The notes: a model not told the origin generated them from the letters alone. 64,000 nucleotides of DNA from Erinaceus europaeus (GCF_950295315.1 NC_080172.1:114641212-114705211), one strand, 5' to 3'. Counted from the first letter of the stretch, positions 1 through 12,190 are shown. Numbers and translations: made by a program.

Positions 1-57
1 CAATAAAAAAAACAGGGGCAACAAAAGGGGAAAATAAATAAATATTTAAAAAAAAGA
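1..57 (+). repeat. Type A SINE, 3' tail only
   Basis: The window opens inside the tail of a type A SINE ('ggggcaacaaaaggggaaaataaataaata'-like, then an A-run). The body lies to the left of the window. Confidence 0.8.
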
Positions 58-620
58 AATTACAGGTTTCTTAAAGCTCATTTTGCCCCCATGGTAGGGG
101 GCTGGTATGACAAGAATTGATGAGATACATAAAGGTCAAGACAATTAGTCTCCATGATGCAGGCAAGTTAATTATTCAAAGGCATTTGAGAAAAGCAGAG
201 GAGTTAAACCAGTAAGGTGAGGTAGAGAAGGAGAAAAACAAAGCCTGATGTAAATCACAAGTATCAAAGGTCACAAGGAAATAGAATGTGGGGTCTCACT
301 GCCGGGGTACTGGCAAGGCTTGTGATCGAGTACGTACTCTTATGTGATCAAAGGTGAAGTTATAGTGAAGTGGGAACTTTGAATGAACTGTGAAGCGAGC
401 AGCCACTTAGTCTGCTAGCAGGAGAATGAACTAAGTGTGAAAGGCAGTAGGCTTTCTGTGAGCTTGAGAGACTAACAAGGAGAAACTGAGTCTGGGAGAC
501 TTTTCCCTCTTGGCTCATCTCTATAAGGAGAGAGGCTAACAAGTGGGGTGTCTTTCCAGACCTCCATCCAAGGATGAGAGAGTTCCCCTAAGCTCTACCA
601 AGCTTTCACATAGTCCCACA
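58..620. other. Intronic stretch, nothing recognised
   Basis: About 560 bases of AT-moderate sequence without a SINE head, long open frame or splice-bordered exon that I can support. It is taken as FHAD1 intron because the first FHAD1 exon seen is at 3432 and upstream exons must lie further left. Confidence 0.5.
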
Positions 621-629
621 TGTCTCTAT

Positions 630-795
630 CAAAAAAAAAAAAAAAAAGAAAGGAAAGGAAAGAAGGAAGGAAGAGAGAAAGAAAGGAAAGGGAAGGGAAG
701 GGAAGGGAAGGGAAGGAAAGGAAAGGAAAGGAAAGGAAAGGAAAGGAAAGGAAAGGAAAGGAAAGGAAAGGAAAGGAAGGAAGGAAGGAATGTAG
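630..795 (+). repeat. Polypurine microsatellite (GGGAA/AGGAA)n
   Basis: An A-run is followed by GAAAGG, then blocks of GGGAA and AGGAA up to GGAAGGAAGG. The strand is pure purine for about 165 bases, so it is open in several frames and could form triplex DNA. The Lys/Glu/Gly-rich open frames here are not genes. Confidence 0.9.
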
Positions 796-1292
796 AGAAA
801 GGAAGAAAGAATTGGCCACTGGGAATGGTGGAGCAGTCATGCCAGCACTGAGGTCCATTTCCAGCTGTGGCGGGGGATCTAGTGGGTGGACTAGGAAGGA
901 CTGCTGCAAACAGCTGCCTTGGCTTGCTGCTAGCTGGTTGGCGAGCATCTTGCCTTCATCTGAACTCAGCTGTGCTATTTGAATAGAGAAATGCCGTTGC
1001 CATAATAATTTGCATTCCCGAGCTTCCCCACTAAGTGTGACGGGTCTCGTTCAGGCCACAGGTAAAGAAAGATGAGTAGCACACAGCTCTTTTGAGGGTC
1101 AGCAGATCACAACCTGAGTATCGTTTTTAAAGTGGTAAGTGACAGCTGGGAAGGGGCTTTCTCACGGAGAAATCAGCTAGAAACAACCACACGGACGCAC
1201 CCTTCCACCTCCTCTCACTCGTAACTGGAGGACCATATTTTGTAACTCACCTGAACTCAAGGCCGCAGCTAGTTTGAACTCAAATTGAGTTT

Positions 1293-1423
1293 CATTTTTT
1301 TTTTTTTATCAGAACGTAGCTCAGCTCTGGTTTATGGTGGTGCAAGGGACTGAACCTGGGACTTTGGAGCCTCAGGCATGAGAGTCTCTTTGCAGAACCA
1401 TGATGCTATCTACCCCTCCACCC
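1293..1423 (-). repeat. Type C SINE
   Basis: Read on the minus strand: 'gatgctatc' head, 'ggttcagtcccttgcacc' B-box region, 'agctgagct' and an A-rich tail. The flanks on both sides (796-1292 and 1424-1944) show no further recognisable feature apart from an 11-base G-run near 1779-1789. Confidence 0.8.
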
Positions 1424-1944
1424 AAATTTCATCTAACCACATGCTCCTTTCTTAAATCTCCTGTCGCCTGTGGGACATTCAGTCAAAAGCATAAAACATG
1501 TGGCATGTTGATTAACTGTTCTGACTACTGTTGTTGGCGCATCACTCCTAGGGCTGTTAACTCTCTCTCTGGACTCACTGCCCATATGACCACTCAGCAC
1601 AGCAGACATTAAACACCTCGGGCTTTATGCCAGTTAGTGACAGCATGGGCCTTGATGGGGAAGTAATGAGGAGGTTTGAAGACTCTTTGGAGTTGTCCAA
1701 CAATCTGGAATCTGGGAATTCAGACAGAATGAAATAAATTCTAGCTTATCTGTCGGAAGCACTGGTGTCTTTGCAGGGGGGGGGGGGGCGGGAAGCGTGT
1801 GTCTGCCTGTCCTTCCAAAAGTTTGTCTCTGCATGTGGCCTTGGTGTCATGCAGATGAAGTCTCCCAGCTGAAGGGAGCAGAGACTTTAAAAAACTTATT
1901 TCAAGTAATTTCTTTTCTATTTATTCTTTAAAATACATATTTTA

Positions 1945-2118
1945 ATATATATTTATTAATTTTGACTGATGGGACAAAGAGAAATGAATTGAGATGGGGG
2001 AGAGAGAGAGAGACAGACAGACCTGCAGTCCATTCGTGAAACCTCTCCCCTGCGGGTGGGGACTGGGGGCTTGAACCCCGGTCTTGGAGCACAGCAACGT
2101 GCACTACCACCCGGCCCT
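1945..2118 (-). repeat. Type B SINE
   Basis: The minus-strand copy runs from the 'ccgggtggtagtgcacgtt' head to an AT-rich tail at 1945. The B-box region 'ggggttcaagccccc' and the CT-rich body are present. The tail is TA-rich rather than the usual ATAAA repeats. Confidence 0.85.
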
Positions 2119-2325
2119 TTCAGGTAACTTCCAGGGGAAAGCCTCATCTCCCCCACGGAAAGCAGTAAGAGGCAAAAGTGTTTGTTTTTGCTTTTGTTTT
2201 ACAAAATTTCCCAAGCTTTTAGGTTTGGGTAAAGCAGTGACCTGTGTCCCCCTTGTGATATCCTGATACTCTCAAGCAGTTAATTCTACCACAGAAATGA
2301 CAGCAGAGACCAAGAACAAGGAATA

Positions 2326-2344
2326 TGAGCGCCATCTGGTGGCG
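2326..2344 (-). promoter_or_regulatory. CTCF-like binding motif
   Basis: On the minus strand the bases read CGCCACCAGATGGCGCTCA. This matches the known CTCF core (CCACCAGGGGGCGC) except at the central GG, which is AT here. It lies in repeat-free intronic sequence between two SINEs. The match is visible; occupancy is inference. Confidence 0.45.
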
Positions 2345-2636
2345 ATCCCAGCACCATCCTCAGCCCACATTATCCCAACCTTCCCCTCCAGGGCCCCGTC
2401 ATTTTCATGCTGTGTCTACAAAACGATATGCTACTGAACCAGAATTCCTATATTCCTCTTAAAGCTGTGAATGGGCTTAGTAAGCGCTGGCGTGCTGTGT
2501 GAGATACTAAATACCCAGTTACATCGTTAGATCACTAGAAGGAGCTATTGTGATCTCGTTACCCGCTCCTTGCTCTTCAGCCCCAAGCTCCAAGAGTCAA
2601 AAGCCAGAGGAAAGCACCCTAAGGAATCATGGATTC

Positions 2637-2815
2637 CGGGGGCTGGGCTGTGGGGCACACCCAGTTAAGTGCACACATTACCAAGCATAAGGACCCGGGT
2701 TCGAGTCCCCACTCCCTACCTGCTGGGGGTCCTCAGGTGTCTGTCTGTGTCTCTCTCTCTATCTCTCTGTTATCTCTCTATTGCTCTCTCCTATATAGTA
2801 AGAAATTAGAAATAA
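2637..2815 (+). repeat. Type B SINE
   Basis: The 'ggggctgggctgtggggcac' head, 'gacccgggttcgagtcccc' B-box block and CT-rich body are clear. The tail is short ('agaaattagaaataagg') and runs directly into the next SINE. Confidence 0.85.
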
Positions 2816-3080
2816 GGAGGCCAGGCTCACCGGGTTAAGTGCACATGGCGTGAGGTGCAAGGATCCCGGTCCGAGCCCCCGGCTCCCCACCTGCAGAGGG
2901 TGTTGGCTCACAAGTGGTGAAGCAGGTCTACAGGTGTCTGTATTTCTCTCCCTCTCTCTAGCCTATCCAGCAACAACAACAAAAATTGGGGGGAGAGGTG
3001 ACTGCCAGGAGCAGTGGATTCATAATGCAGGCACCAAGCCCCAGTGATAACCCTGGAGGCAAAAATAAAATAAAATAACA
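2816..3080 (+). repeat. Type E SINE with complete 3' module
   Basis: A body of the A/B kind ends at 'caacaacaacaaaaattgg' and continues into the extra module 'ccaggagcagtggattcat' ... 'aaccctggaggcaaaaa', followed by an ATAAA-type tail. Confidence 0.85.
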
Positions 3081-3089
3081 TATAGAAAG

Positions 3090-3180
3090 GAAAAAGTGGC
3101 CACTGAGAGTAGTGCATTCCTAGTGCCAGCACCAACAATAACCCTGGCGGCAATAGAAAAGGAAGGGAGGGAGGGAGGAA
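3090..3180 (+). repeat. Second, isolated copy of the type E 3' module plus GGGA run
   Basis: The module ('gtggccactgagagtagtgc' ... 'aataaccctggcggcaat') recurs directly after the preceding SINE without a SINE body, then a short GGAAGGGAGGGA run. It may be a 3'-end duplication or a 5'-truncated insertion. Confidence 0.7.
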
Positions 3181-3410
3181 AGAGGGAGCCAGGCATATGT
3201 AGTGACAGCTAAGCCTGAGCCCGACTGCGCACACAAAGACGTGATCCAGGCCTTTAACTGTCTAAAAACGGTGATGACCACTGAAAGAACAGGCCGACTC
3301 CTGTCCTGGTTAAAACTCCAAAGCCTGGTGTCCCCAGCAGCCCCACACAAATCAGTCCCTCCCTTCGCCCAGCCTTGGACACGTGCAGGTGTGGGCTGGC
3401 CTCCCTCTGA

Positions 3411-3669
<259 letters not shown>

Positions 3670-3827
3670 GACATTTTGCTTGTGAGGGACTGGGCACATG
3701 GTGGGGAGTGAACCCACACGTCCCTGTGAAGGCTAAGCACAGTAATGACCTACAGGGGACCTGTTGTCTTTGTGTCAAACCTGTGTCCTGTTTGTACTCC
3801 AGGTCAGCCTGATGGCTGGCTTTTTGG

Positions 3828-4032
3828 TTTAGTATTCATTTCTTTATTATTGGATAGAGACAGAGAAGAATCGAGAGGACGGGGGAGACAGAGAGGGAAA
3901 TAGACAGACACCTGCTGCCCTGCTTCACCACTCGTAAAGCTTTCCCCTGCAGGTGGGGACTAAGGGCTTGAACCCGGGTCCTTGCGCACTGTGGCGTGTG
4001 TACTTAGCAGGTGTGCCACCGGCTGGCGCCCT
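3828..4032 (-). repeat. Type B SINE
   Basis: A full minus-strand copy with 'ttattattggatagagaca' tail side, CT-rich body, 'acccgggttcaagccctta' block and head at about 4030. Confidence 0.85.
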
Positions 4033-4035
4033 GAC

Positions 4036-5300
4036 CACTGGCTTTTTGACTTCATACTCTACCTCTCCCAGCCAGTCAGACCTCAGCTCACGCTCACCCC
4101 TGATTTAGAAATTCTCTCTGTATTGGCTGAAAAGCCCCACTGGATCGATCGCTGTTCCAGGCACCGGGAATATTAAGGATGAACTCACTCAGCTCTTCTC
4201 TCAGCTTTAGACCTCTCTCAGACACCATTGCTCTCATTTGGACATGGGGGTGTTCTGGGATGAGTAACACTTGGGATGAACTGGACCCACACACACACAC
4301 ACACAAAAAAAAATTGTGTTCCTTGCACCAGCAGTGTGTAGGCATTCTCCGGCTCCTTGTAAGAAACACTGCACCCCAGGCCTGCAGGCCTGACCTCTTA
4401 AACCAGAAGTGATCTTTATCAAGGTCCCCATGTGTTTCATGTGCGTGGTCCGGTCTGAGAAGCTCTGGGATGGACGGTGCTTCCAGAACAAACAGCCCCT
4501 GGAGGAGTCTCCGTGGCTTCCCAAACATGGGCTCACTTCCTGTGCCCTGCTGGAGCCTTGGGTGGGGATTGGAGTGGGGGGGGGGGGGGGGACAGTGACA
4601 GAGGCCTTGCCCACAGTGGCCACTAAGGAGCTCCACTGAGCAAGGCCCCTGCTCCCAGCGCAGGAGAGGCAAGAAAATGTGAGGCCAGGTGCTATGACAG
4701 GGGCTGGATTTGTTCTCCTGGCTTTCAAGGGAAAAACCAAGAAACAGGAAATACCTGAAACGAGAATTTTCATACATTGAGCCTCAGACACCACGTGCCA
4801 GTGGTCTGAGGCAAGCAAAGCAGGTGAGGCCCAGCTCACCGTTCCAGACCCCAGCTTGGACAGGGGGACCCAGACAAAACCCAGTGTCCTTCCCTCTGTC
4901 CTGAATCGAGGAGTTTGTGTCGGAGAGATGAGCATGGCCGGAGATTGCTGGGTAGTTGCCTAAGAGAAGGGTGTCCAGAGAGGGCACCCCAGAACTAGAG
5001 ACAGTCCCCACCGCTCCCAGAAGTCTTCGACTAAGTTCTGATTAGTTCAGGCATCAGGGCAGGAAAGACACATGACATTCTCACGGGGGACCCAAACTAG
5101 TTCATTTTGCCGGCGTCCAGATGGAGAAAGCCAGTACGGACACAGGTCCGCCGGTAGTGAGGTACACAGAAAGTGCTGTCTCCAACACGAGGTCAGATGA
5201 GCTCACAACTGATAGTCACTCTGATTCCTCGAAACAAATCAAAAGCCAGGGCAATCGACCTGTGTCCACATAGTTCACCTGTGTCCCGGGGTCAGGCTTG
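4036..5300. other. Intronic stretch with short simple repeats only
   Basis: Mostly unique sequence. It holds a short (CA)n plus A-run at 4287-4315 and a G-run of about 14 near 4577-4590. Long open frames on both strands here (for example 4094-4935 minus) have no splice or family support and I treat them as chance. Confidence 0.5.
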
Positions 5301-5308
5301 CCCTCAAA

Positions 5309-6315
5309 ACGGCATTCTGGTTTATACTGTCGAGTGTGTGTGTGTGTGTATTCTGTTTTATACTGTCATGTGTGTGTGTGTATTCTGGTTTATACTGTTG
5401 TGTGTGTGTGTGTGTATTCTGGTTTATACTGTCATGTGTGTGTGTGTGTATTCTGGTTTATACTGGTGTGTGTGTGTGTGTCTATTCTGGTTTATACTGT
5501 CGTGTGTGTGTGTGTTCTGGTTTATACTGTTGTGTGTGTATTCTGGTTTATGCTGTCGTGTGTGTGTATTCTGGTTTATACTGTTGTGTGTGTGTATTCT
5601 GGTTTATACTGTTGTGTGTGTGTGTGTGTATTCTGGTTTATACTGTCGTGTGTGTGTGTGTTCTGGTTTATACTGTCGTATGTGTGTGTGTGTATTCTGG
5701 TTTATACTGTCGTGTGTGTGTGTGTATTCTGGTTTATACTGTCGTGTGTGTGTGTATTCTGGTTTATACTGTCGTGTGTGTGTGTGTATTCTGATTTATA
5801 CTGTCATGTGTGTGTGGTGTGTGTATTCTGGTTTATACTGTCGTGTGTGTGTGTGTGTGTGTGTGTGTATTCTGGTTTATACTGTCGTGTGTGTGTGTGT
5901 ATTCTGGTTTATACTGTCGTGTGTGTGTGTGTGTGTATTCTGATTTATACTGTCATGTGTGTGTGTGTGTGTGGTGTGTGTATTCTGGTTTATACTGTCG
6001 TGTGTGTGTGTGTATTCTGGTTTATACTGTTGTGTGTGTGTGTGTATTCTGGTTTATACTGTTGTGTGTGTGTGTGTGTGTGTATTCTGGTTTATACTGT
6101 TGTGTGTGTGTGTGTGTATTCTGGTTTATACTGTCGTGTGTGTGTGTGTATTCTGGTTTATACTGTTGTGTGTGTGTGTGTATTCTGGTTTATACTGTTG
6201 TGTGTGTGTGTGTATTCTGGTTTATACTGTTGTGTGTGTGTGTGTGTGTATTCTGGTTTATACTGTTGTGTGTGTGTGTGTGTATTCTGGTTTATACTGT
6301 CGTGTGTGTGTGTAT
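5309..6315 (+). repeat. Compound minisatellite: 'attctggtttatactgt' core alternating with (TG)n
   Basis: About 30 copies of an 18-20-base core (attctggtttatactgtcg, or ...gttg) are separated by (GT)n runs of about 10-28 bases, so unit length varies roughly from 27 to 45. Cores carry a few point variants (gattta, tgctg, gtatg). The Cys/Val/Tyr-rich frames are a by-product. The right edge runs straight into the tail of a minus-strand SINE. Confidence 0.97.
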
Positions 6316-6506
6316 TCATTTAATATGGATGGAGACAGAAGTTGAGTGGAAGGGGGAGAAAGGGAGGGAAACAGGGACACCTGCAGCACTATTTCACTGC
6401 TTGTGAAGCTTCCCTCCTGCAAGTGGGGCCTGGGACCCGGGGCTTTGAACCTGGGTCCTCTGCACTGTAACGCGTGAGTTCTATCTGGTACACCACCACC
6501 AGCCCC
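6316..6506 (-). repeat. Type B SINE abutting the minisatellite
   Basis: A minus-strand copy: tail 'atttaatatggatggagaca', purine-rich body, duplicated 'gggacccggggctttgaacctgggtcc' B-box region and head 'ggctggtggtggtg' near 6500. Confidence 0.85.
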
Positions 6507-6749
6507 TTGCCCTTCATTTCTCCCTGGTAGATATCACCAATAAAACCGGGTCTAGTGTTCTCTCAAGTAAAGAACTATATGAGAGAAGCCACTGTCCCTG
6601 CATGGCAGTGGGTCCTGTCCCATTCTTCTTCAAGATGCTGGTACAGTGATGCCTTCCGTATCTACTGCCGGATAGCAAGTTATCCACAAATGTCAGTGGG
6701 CAACGCAGCAACCAGCATACACCAGCAGTTTTGATCTTACTGAATTTTT

Positions 6750-7008
6750 GTTTTCCTCCTGGGTTATTTCTGGGGCCCAATGCCCACTGCTCCTGATGGC
6801 CATCCCCACCCAACTCCCCTTTTTTTTCTTTCTATTTTTTTTTTTCGATAGGACAGAGAGAAATTGAAGGGGGGTAGACAGAGAGGGAAAGAGAGAAATA
6901 CCTGCAAACCTGCTTCACTGCTCACAAAGTGTCCCTCCTGCAGATGGGGAGTGGGGACTCAAACCCAAGCCCTTGCGCTTAGTACTGCATGTTCTTAGCT
7001 GGCCTCCT
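6750..7008 (-). repeat. Type E SINE
   Basis: The minus-strand order begins with the module ('tcctcctgggttatttctgg' ... 'ccactgctcctgatggcc' on plus), then body and head near 7005. It is moderately diverged. Confidence 0.8.
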
Positions 7009-7037
7009 TCATTGATTTTTTTTAATCTCAGAGACTT

Positions 7038-7247
7038 TAGAATTTTTTTTATTATCTTTATTTAGATAGAGACAGTCAGAAATCAAGACGAAGGGAGAGA
7101 CAGCGAGAGAAAGAGACAGAGAGACACCTTTAACCCTGCTTCACCACTCGCAAAGCTTTTCCCCCTGCAGGTGGGGACCTGGAGCTCGAACCTGGGTCTT
7201 TGAACATTGTAATATGTGCACTCCACCAGGTGCACCACCACCCGGCC
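7038..7247 (-). repeat. Type B SINE
   Basis: Complete on minus: head 'ggccgggtggtggtgcacc' at 7247, B-box 'cccaggttcgagctcc', CT-rich body, tail 'ctatctaaataaagataat'. Confidence 0.9.
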
Positions 7248-7249
7248 CC

Positions 7250-7666
7250 AATCTCAGAGATTTTTAGTCTCTGCTTTCTGTACCACAGGAGTTTGACAGA
7301 TGACATAGTCCTGGCTTCTGATCTCAGGGGTTTTGGTCCAGATGGAAGCTGGGGAGCCTCAGTCATTCCATCTAAAGCCTCAGGAGAGGCTGGAGGACCC
7401 CTTCTCCAAATGGCCCACTCCTGTGGCTGTTGGTGTGAGGACCCACACGGGTCTCTGTCACCGGGGCTGCTTGAACATCCTTCCAGCTTGGCAGCTGACT
7501 TCTCCCAGAGGGAGTGAGCCAAGCCCGGGAAGCCTCACCCCGTTCTCTCCACAGTGTCAACACATTGATTAGACACATGAGCTCTATTCAAGGTCGGAGG
7601 GAATGCACTTGGATGTACATTCCAGGAAGCAGGGATCACTGGAACCATTTTGGAAACAGACTACCA

Positions 7667-7703
<37 letters not shown>

Positions 7704-8070
7704 TCAACCATGTAACAAGGTCTATGGGTCAGCCAGTCTACTAGGGTCTTTATATAAATCGTCAGTTTTAACCCTGGTGTGTAGAGATAATACAAGGGAA
7801 AATAACTTGTCCAAGGTCACCAGACAAGTCAGTGGTAGAGACCAATCCTCAGTCTGCCCCCTCTGCTTTGACCGCACCTTCCAGTCTCCGAATAACTCCT
7901 GACACCTGTGTTTTAGGCTCACAGTGAAGCCACATGTGGGCCCGGTAGCCAGTGCATTCGAGAGTCCAACACTGTCACATGGCCTCTGGCAAGAAGGCAC
8001 AGGTTTAACTGGAGCCTGGAGCACAGCAGATGCAGAAGCAACGCTCAGATCTGTCACTCGGGCCATGTCT
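7250..8070. other. Intronic stretch with (AAT)n run
   Basis: Unique-looking sequence. The only repeat is an (ATA)n tract of about 36 bases at 7667-7703. No exon-like open frame with AG/GT borders was found. Confidence 0.5.
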
Positions 8071-8075
8071 GTTTG

Positions 8076-8076
<1 letters not shown>

Positions 8077-8136
<60 letters not shown>
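8077..8136 (+). repeat. (TG)n microsatellite
   Basis: About 29 uninterrupted GT dinucleotides. This is long enough to be polymorphic and to adopt Z-DNA. Confidence 0.97.
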
Positions 8137-8138
<2 letters not shown>

Positions 8139-8139
8139 A

Positions 8140-8940
8140 GAGGGTCTAGAAAATTTGGGTTGTTTCTCAAAAGGAAAAACAAGAGTGTGTTTCCGGATGA
8201 TCAGAAAGGGAGCTTGAGGTCATCGGGCCAGCAAGGAAGGGCTTTCTGTGTGTCTTTTGCTCAGTAAAGGGGGCTAAACTGTAATATATTGCCCTGAGGG
8301 CAAGAGGTATGTGTCTGAAAGTAAGTTTCCATTCCTGAAAAGGAATGCAAGAATTGGTATCTTTTGCCTACCCCGATATATCAATGTCAGATCACCTTGA
8401 CGGGCCACTCTGGGGTCACGTCAGAAAGCCCCCCTCCCACCAGGGCCGTGGCTTCCAGTACTCCAGCTAGCTGTGCAAGGTCTCTGCCAAGGGCCTCTCA
8501 AAGGTCTCCTCTCCTGAGAGCTCTGGCTGACTTCTCCTTATTCTCATACAGACTTGAAAGAAAGGGCATTCCCTGGATTTAGGTGAGGGGCCAAATTCCC
8601 ACTCCAGCTCTGGGATCCCAGAACTGATCTCCTCAGTTCCAGGAAACTAAGGAAGTTGTTTCCCAGCTTGGAAGCCCCCTCCCTCCCCCAAGTCACCTGA
8701 CATTGGTGATGGATGAGTGTTTACATATGGCCAGTGTCACATGTCTGTAGCATGACTCACCACAGGCAACGTTCAGAAGGAAGTAAGGAAAATCTTTACT
8801 AGGAGACGCACCAACAAGAGAGTGGTGGACAGGAGGCGGAGAGGAGCTGAGAGCAAATCCACTACCCAGAGAGGTACCGTAGTCTAGAGGCGGAGAGAAA
8901 CCCACTGCAGAGAGGTAGAGAAAACTCACCTTTATCTTTG
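8140..8940. other. Intronic stretch, nothing recognised
   Basis: No SINE, LTR, L1 or exon signal seen over about 800 bases; the sequence looks unique. Confidence 0.45.
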
Positions 8941-8941
8941 A

Positions 8942-9153
8942 AAAAAAATTAATTATCTTTATGTATTTACTTACTGGATAGAGCTAGCCATAAATTGAGA
9001 GGGAAGAGGGATAGAGAGAGGAAGAGAGACACCTGCAGCACTGTTTCACCATTTACAAAGTTTTCCCTCTACAGGTAGGGACCGGGGACTCAAACCTGGG
9101 TCTTTGCACATTGTCGCATGTGCACTCAACCAGGTACGCCACCACCTGTCCCC
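8942..9153 (-). repeat. Type B SINE
   Basis: A complete minus-strand copy: head 'ggacaggtggtggcgtacc' at 9153, B-box 'cccaggtttgagtcccc', CT-rich body and AT-rich tail. Confidence 0.88.
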
Positions 9154-9451
9154 TAAAAACTCGCCTTTATCTACGAAATATGACTGCAGGTTTACAATGG
9201 GATTTTTTTTACCCCATTTTTTAAATCTACATTTGTTTACCTCTGATTTAATTTGCAAATCATCTGTCCCATGACTGGGAGTCCACTTCTCTGGAGATGG
9301 TTGGTTTTGGTGCTCTGTCTGGTTGGAGCGACAGCTGTAAAAGCTGCACAAGAGAATGAAACGCACACATTGTGCAGACAGGACAGAAAGACGGCATGTG
9401 CCGGGAAGTGGACAGTGGTTGAAAAAAAGACACGAGAATGTCAAAGCACAA

Positions 9452-10775
9452 GGTACTGGGGGCCGTGCAGTGGTGCTCTCGGTCACGTACTCACATTACC
9501 ACGCTCAAGGTCGCGTGTACTCACATTACCACGCTCAAGGTCACATACTCACATTACCACACTCAAAGACGTGTACTCACATTACCACGCTCAAGGTCAC
9601 GTACTCACATTACCACGCTCAAAGACGTGTACTCACATTACCACGCTCAAGGACCCGTGCTCACATTACCACGCTCAAGGTCGTGTACTCACATTACCAC
9701 GCTCAAGGTCGCGCACTCACATTATCACGCTCAAGGTCGTGTACTCACATTACCACGCTCAAGGTCACATACTCACATTATCACGCTCAAGGTCGTGTAC
9801 TCACATTACCACGCTCAAGGACGTGTACTCACATTACCACGCTCAAGGTCGCGTACTCACATTATCACGCTCAAGGTCGTGTACTCACATTACCACGCTC
9901 AAGGTCGCGTACTCACATTATCACGCTCAAGGTCGTGTACTCACATTACCACGCTCAAGGACGTGTACTCACATTACCACGCTCAAGGTCACGTACTCAC
10001 ATTACCACGCTCAAGGTCGTGTACTCACATTACCACGCTCAAGGTCGTGTACTCACATTACCACGCTCAAGGTCGTGTACTCACATTACCACGCTCAAGG
10101 TCACATACTCACATTACCACGCTCAAGGTCGTGTACTCACATTACCACGCTCAAGGTCGTGTACTCACATTACCACGCTCAAGGTCACATACTCACATCA
10201 CCACACTCAAAGACGTGTACTCACATTACCACGCCCAAGGTCCCGTGCTCACATTACCACGCTCAAGGACGCGTACTCACATAACCACGCTCAAAGACGT
10301 GTACTCACATTACCACGCTCAAGGACCCATGCTCACATTACCACGCTCAAGGTCGTGTACTCACATTACCACGCTCAAGGTCGTGTGCTCACAGTACCAC
10401 GCTCAAGGACACATACTCACATTACCACGCTCAAAGATGTGTACTCACATTACCACGCTCAAGATCACGTACTCACATTACCACGCTCAAGGTCGTGTAC
10501 TCACATTACCACGCTCAAGGACACGTACTCACATTACCACACTCAAGGTCGTGTGCTCACATTACCACGCTCAAGGACCTGGACTCAAACGCTTTGATAC
10601 CCATCTGCAGGGGGAGACTTCGTGAGTAGTGAAGGAGGGCTGCAGGTGTCTTTCTCTCTCCTTCTCCCCTCTCAGTTTCTCTGTCCTATCAAATAAAAGG
10701 GGGAAAAAATGGCTGCCGGAAGCAGTGGACTCAAAGCACAGGCACCCAACCTCAACAGTAATTCTGGTGACCAGA
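9452..10775 (+). repeat. Type E SINE split by its own internal minisatellite
   Basis: The SINE head 'gggggccgtgcagtggtgc' sits at 9457. The sequence that should follow once (linker and start of the B-box half, 'cacattaccacgctcaagga') is expanded about 39-fold. From 10577 the SINE resumes with 'cctggactcaaacgctttg', body, 'ctatcaaataaaagggggaa' and the type E module to about 10775. The host SINE is therefore about 220 bases and the rest is the expansion. Confidence 0.85.
9480..10583 (+). repeat. 28-bp minisatellite, about 39 units
   Basis: The unit is 'tcgtgtactcacattacc' + 'acgctcaagg' (28 bases). Variants include cac/cgt/cat at positions 2-4, ggac/ggtc at the junction and 'attatcacgc'. Because 28 = 3x9+1, every plus-strand frame cycles through all three frames of the unit every 84 bases, and none contains a stop. 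This gives long overlapping His/Thr/Arg-rich open frames with a 28-residue period. They are not supported as genes. Confidence 0.97.
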
Positions 10776-10793
10776 GCTAGTGCATGTGCACAT

Positions 10794-10796
<3 letters not shown>

Positions 10797-10832
<36 letters not shown>
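10797..10832 (+). repeat. (CA)n microsatellite
   Basis: About 17 CA dinucleotides directly after the split SINE, roughly 105 bases upstream of the next FHAD1 exon. Confidence 0.95.
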
Positions 10833-10833
<1 letters not shown>

Positions 10834-10933
10834 TACTACTGAGAAATGTGTGCTCAGCTGTTACCCCGAAGCGCCTTCTTTAAAATTTATTAAAGTTAAC
10901 CCTGAACTATGATGAGTCTTTTTTTGTTTTTAA

Positions 10934-11925
<992 letters not shown>

Positions 11926-11929
11926 TGTG

Positions 11930-12062
11930 GTTGTTGTGTTTGTTGTTTCCAGAGGGCTGCTCAGTTCTGGCTTCTGGTGGTATGGGGGATCGAACCTGGC
12001 ACTTTAGAACCTCAGGCATGGTAATATCTTTGCATAACCATTATGCTATCTTGCCCCACCCT
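11930..12062 (-). repeat. Type C SINE
   Basis: On minus: 'gcaagatagcataatgg' head near 12055, 'ggttcgatcccccatacc' block, 'ctgagcagccctctgg' and a diverged (AAC)n-like tail. Confidence 0.85.
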
Positions 12063-12069
12063 TAGGTGA

Positions 12070-12190
12070 TAGTTTTTTTTTAATTTAATTTAATTTTTTT
12101 CCCCCTGCAGGTGGGGACCAGGGGCTTGAACCTGGGTCCTTGTGCACTGTAATATGTGCACTCAACCTAGTGCAACACCACCTGGCCCCA
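12070..12190 (-). repeat. Type B SINE, 5' part
   Basis: Head 'ggccaggtggtgttgcact' at 12188 and B-box block present on minus. The copy stops after 'cctgcaggggg', so the CT-rich half is missing. Confidence 0.8.

Noticed and set aside
4094..4935. Two overlapping minus-strand frames of 227 and 233 codons
   Set aside because: No splice borders, no family resemblance, and they read through simple repeats (CA)n and poly-G.
5173..6406. Cys/Val/Tyr-rich open frames of up to 341 codons
   Set aside because: They are translations of a (TG)n-based minisatellite; frames are open because the unit lacks stops, with no splice or start evidence.
9480..10583. CRISPR-like array of direct repeats
   Set aside because: Repeats are head-to-tail without unique spacers, the host is a mammal, and the unit derives from a SINE. 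It is a minisatellite.
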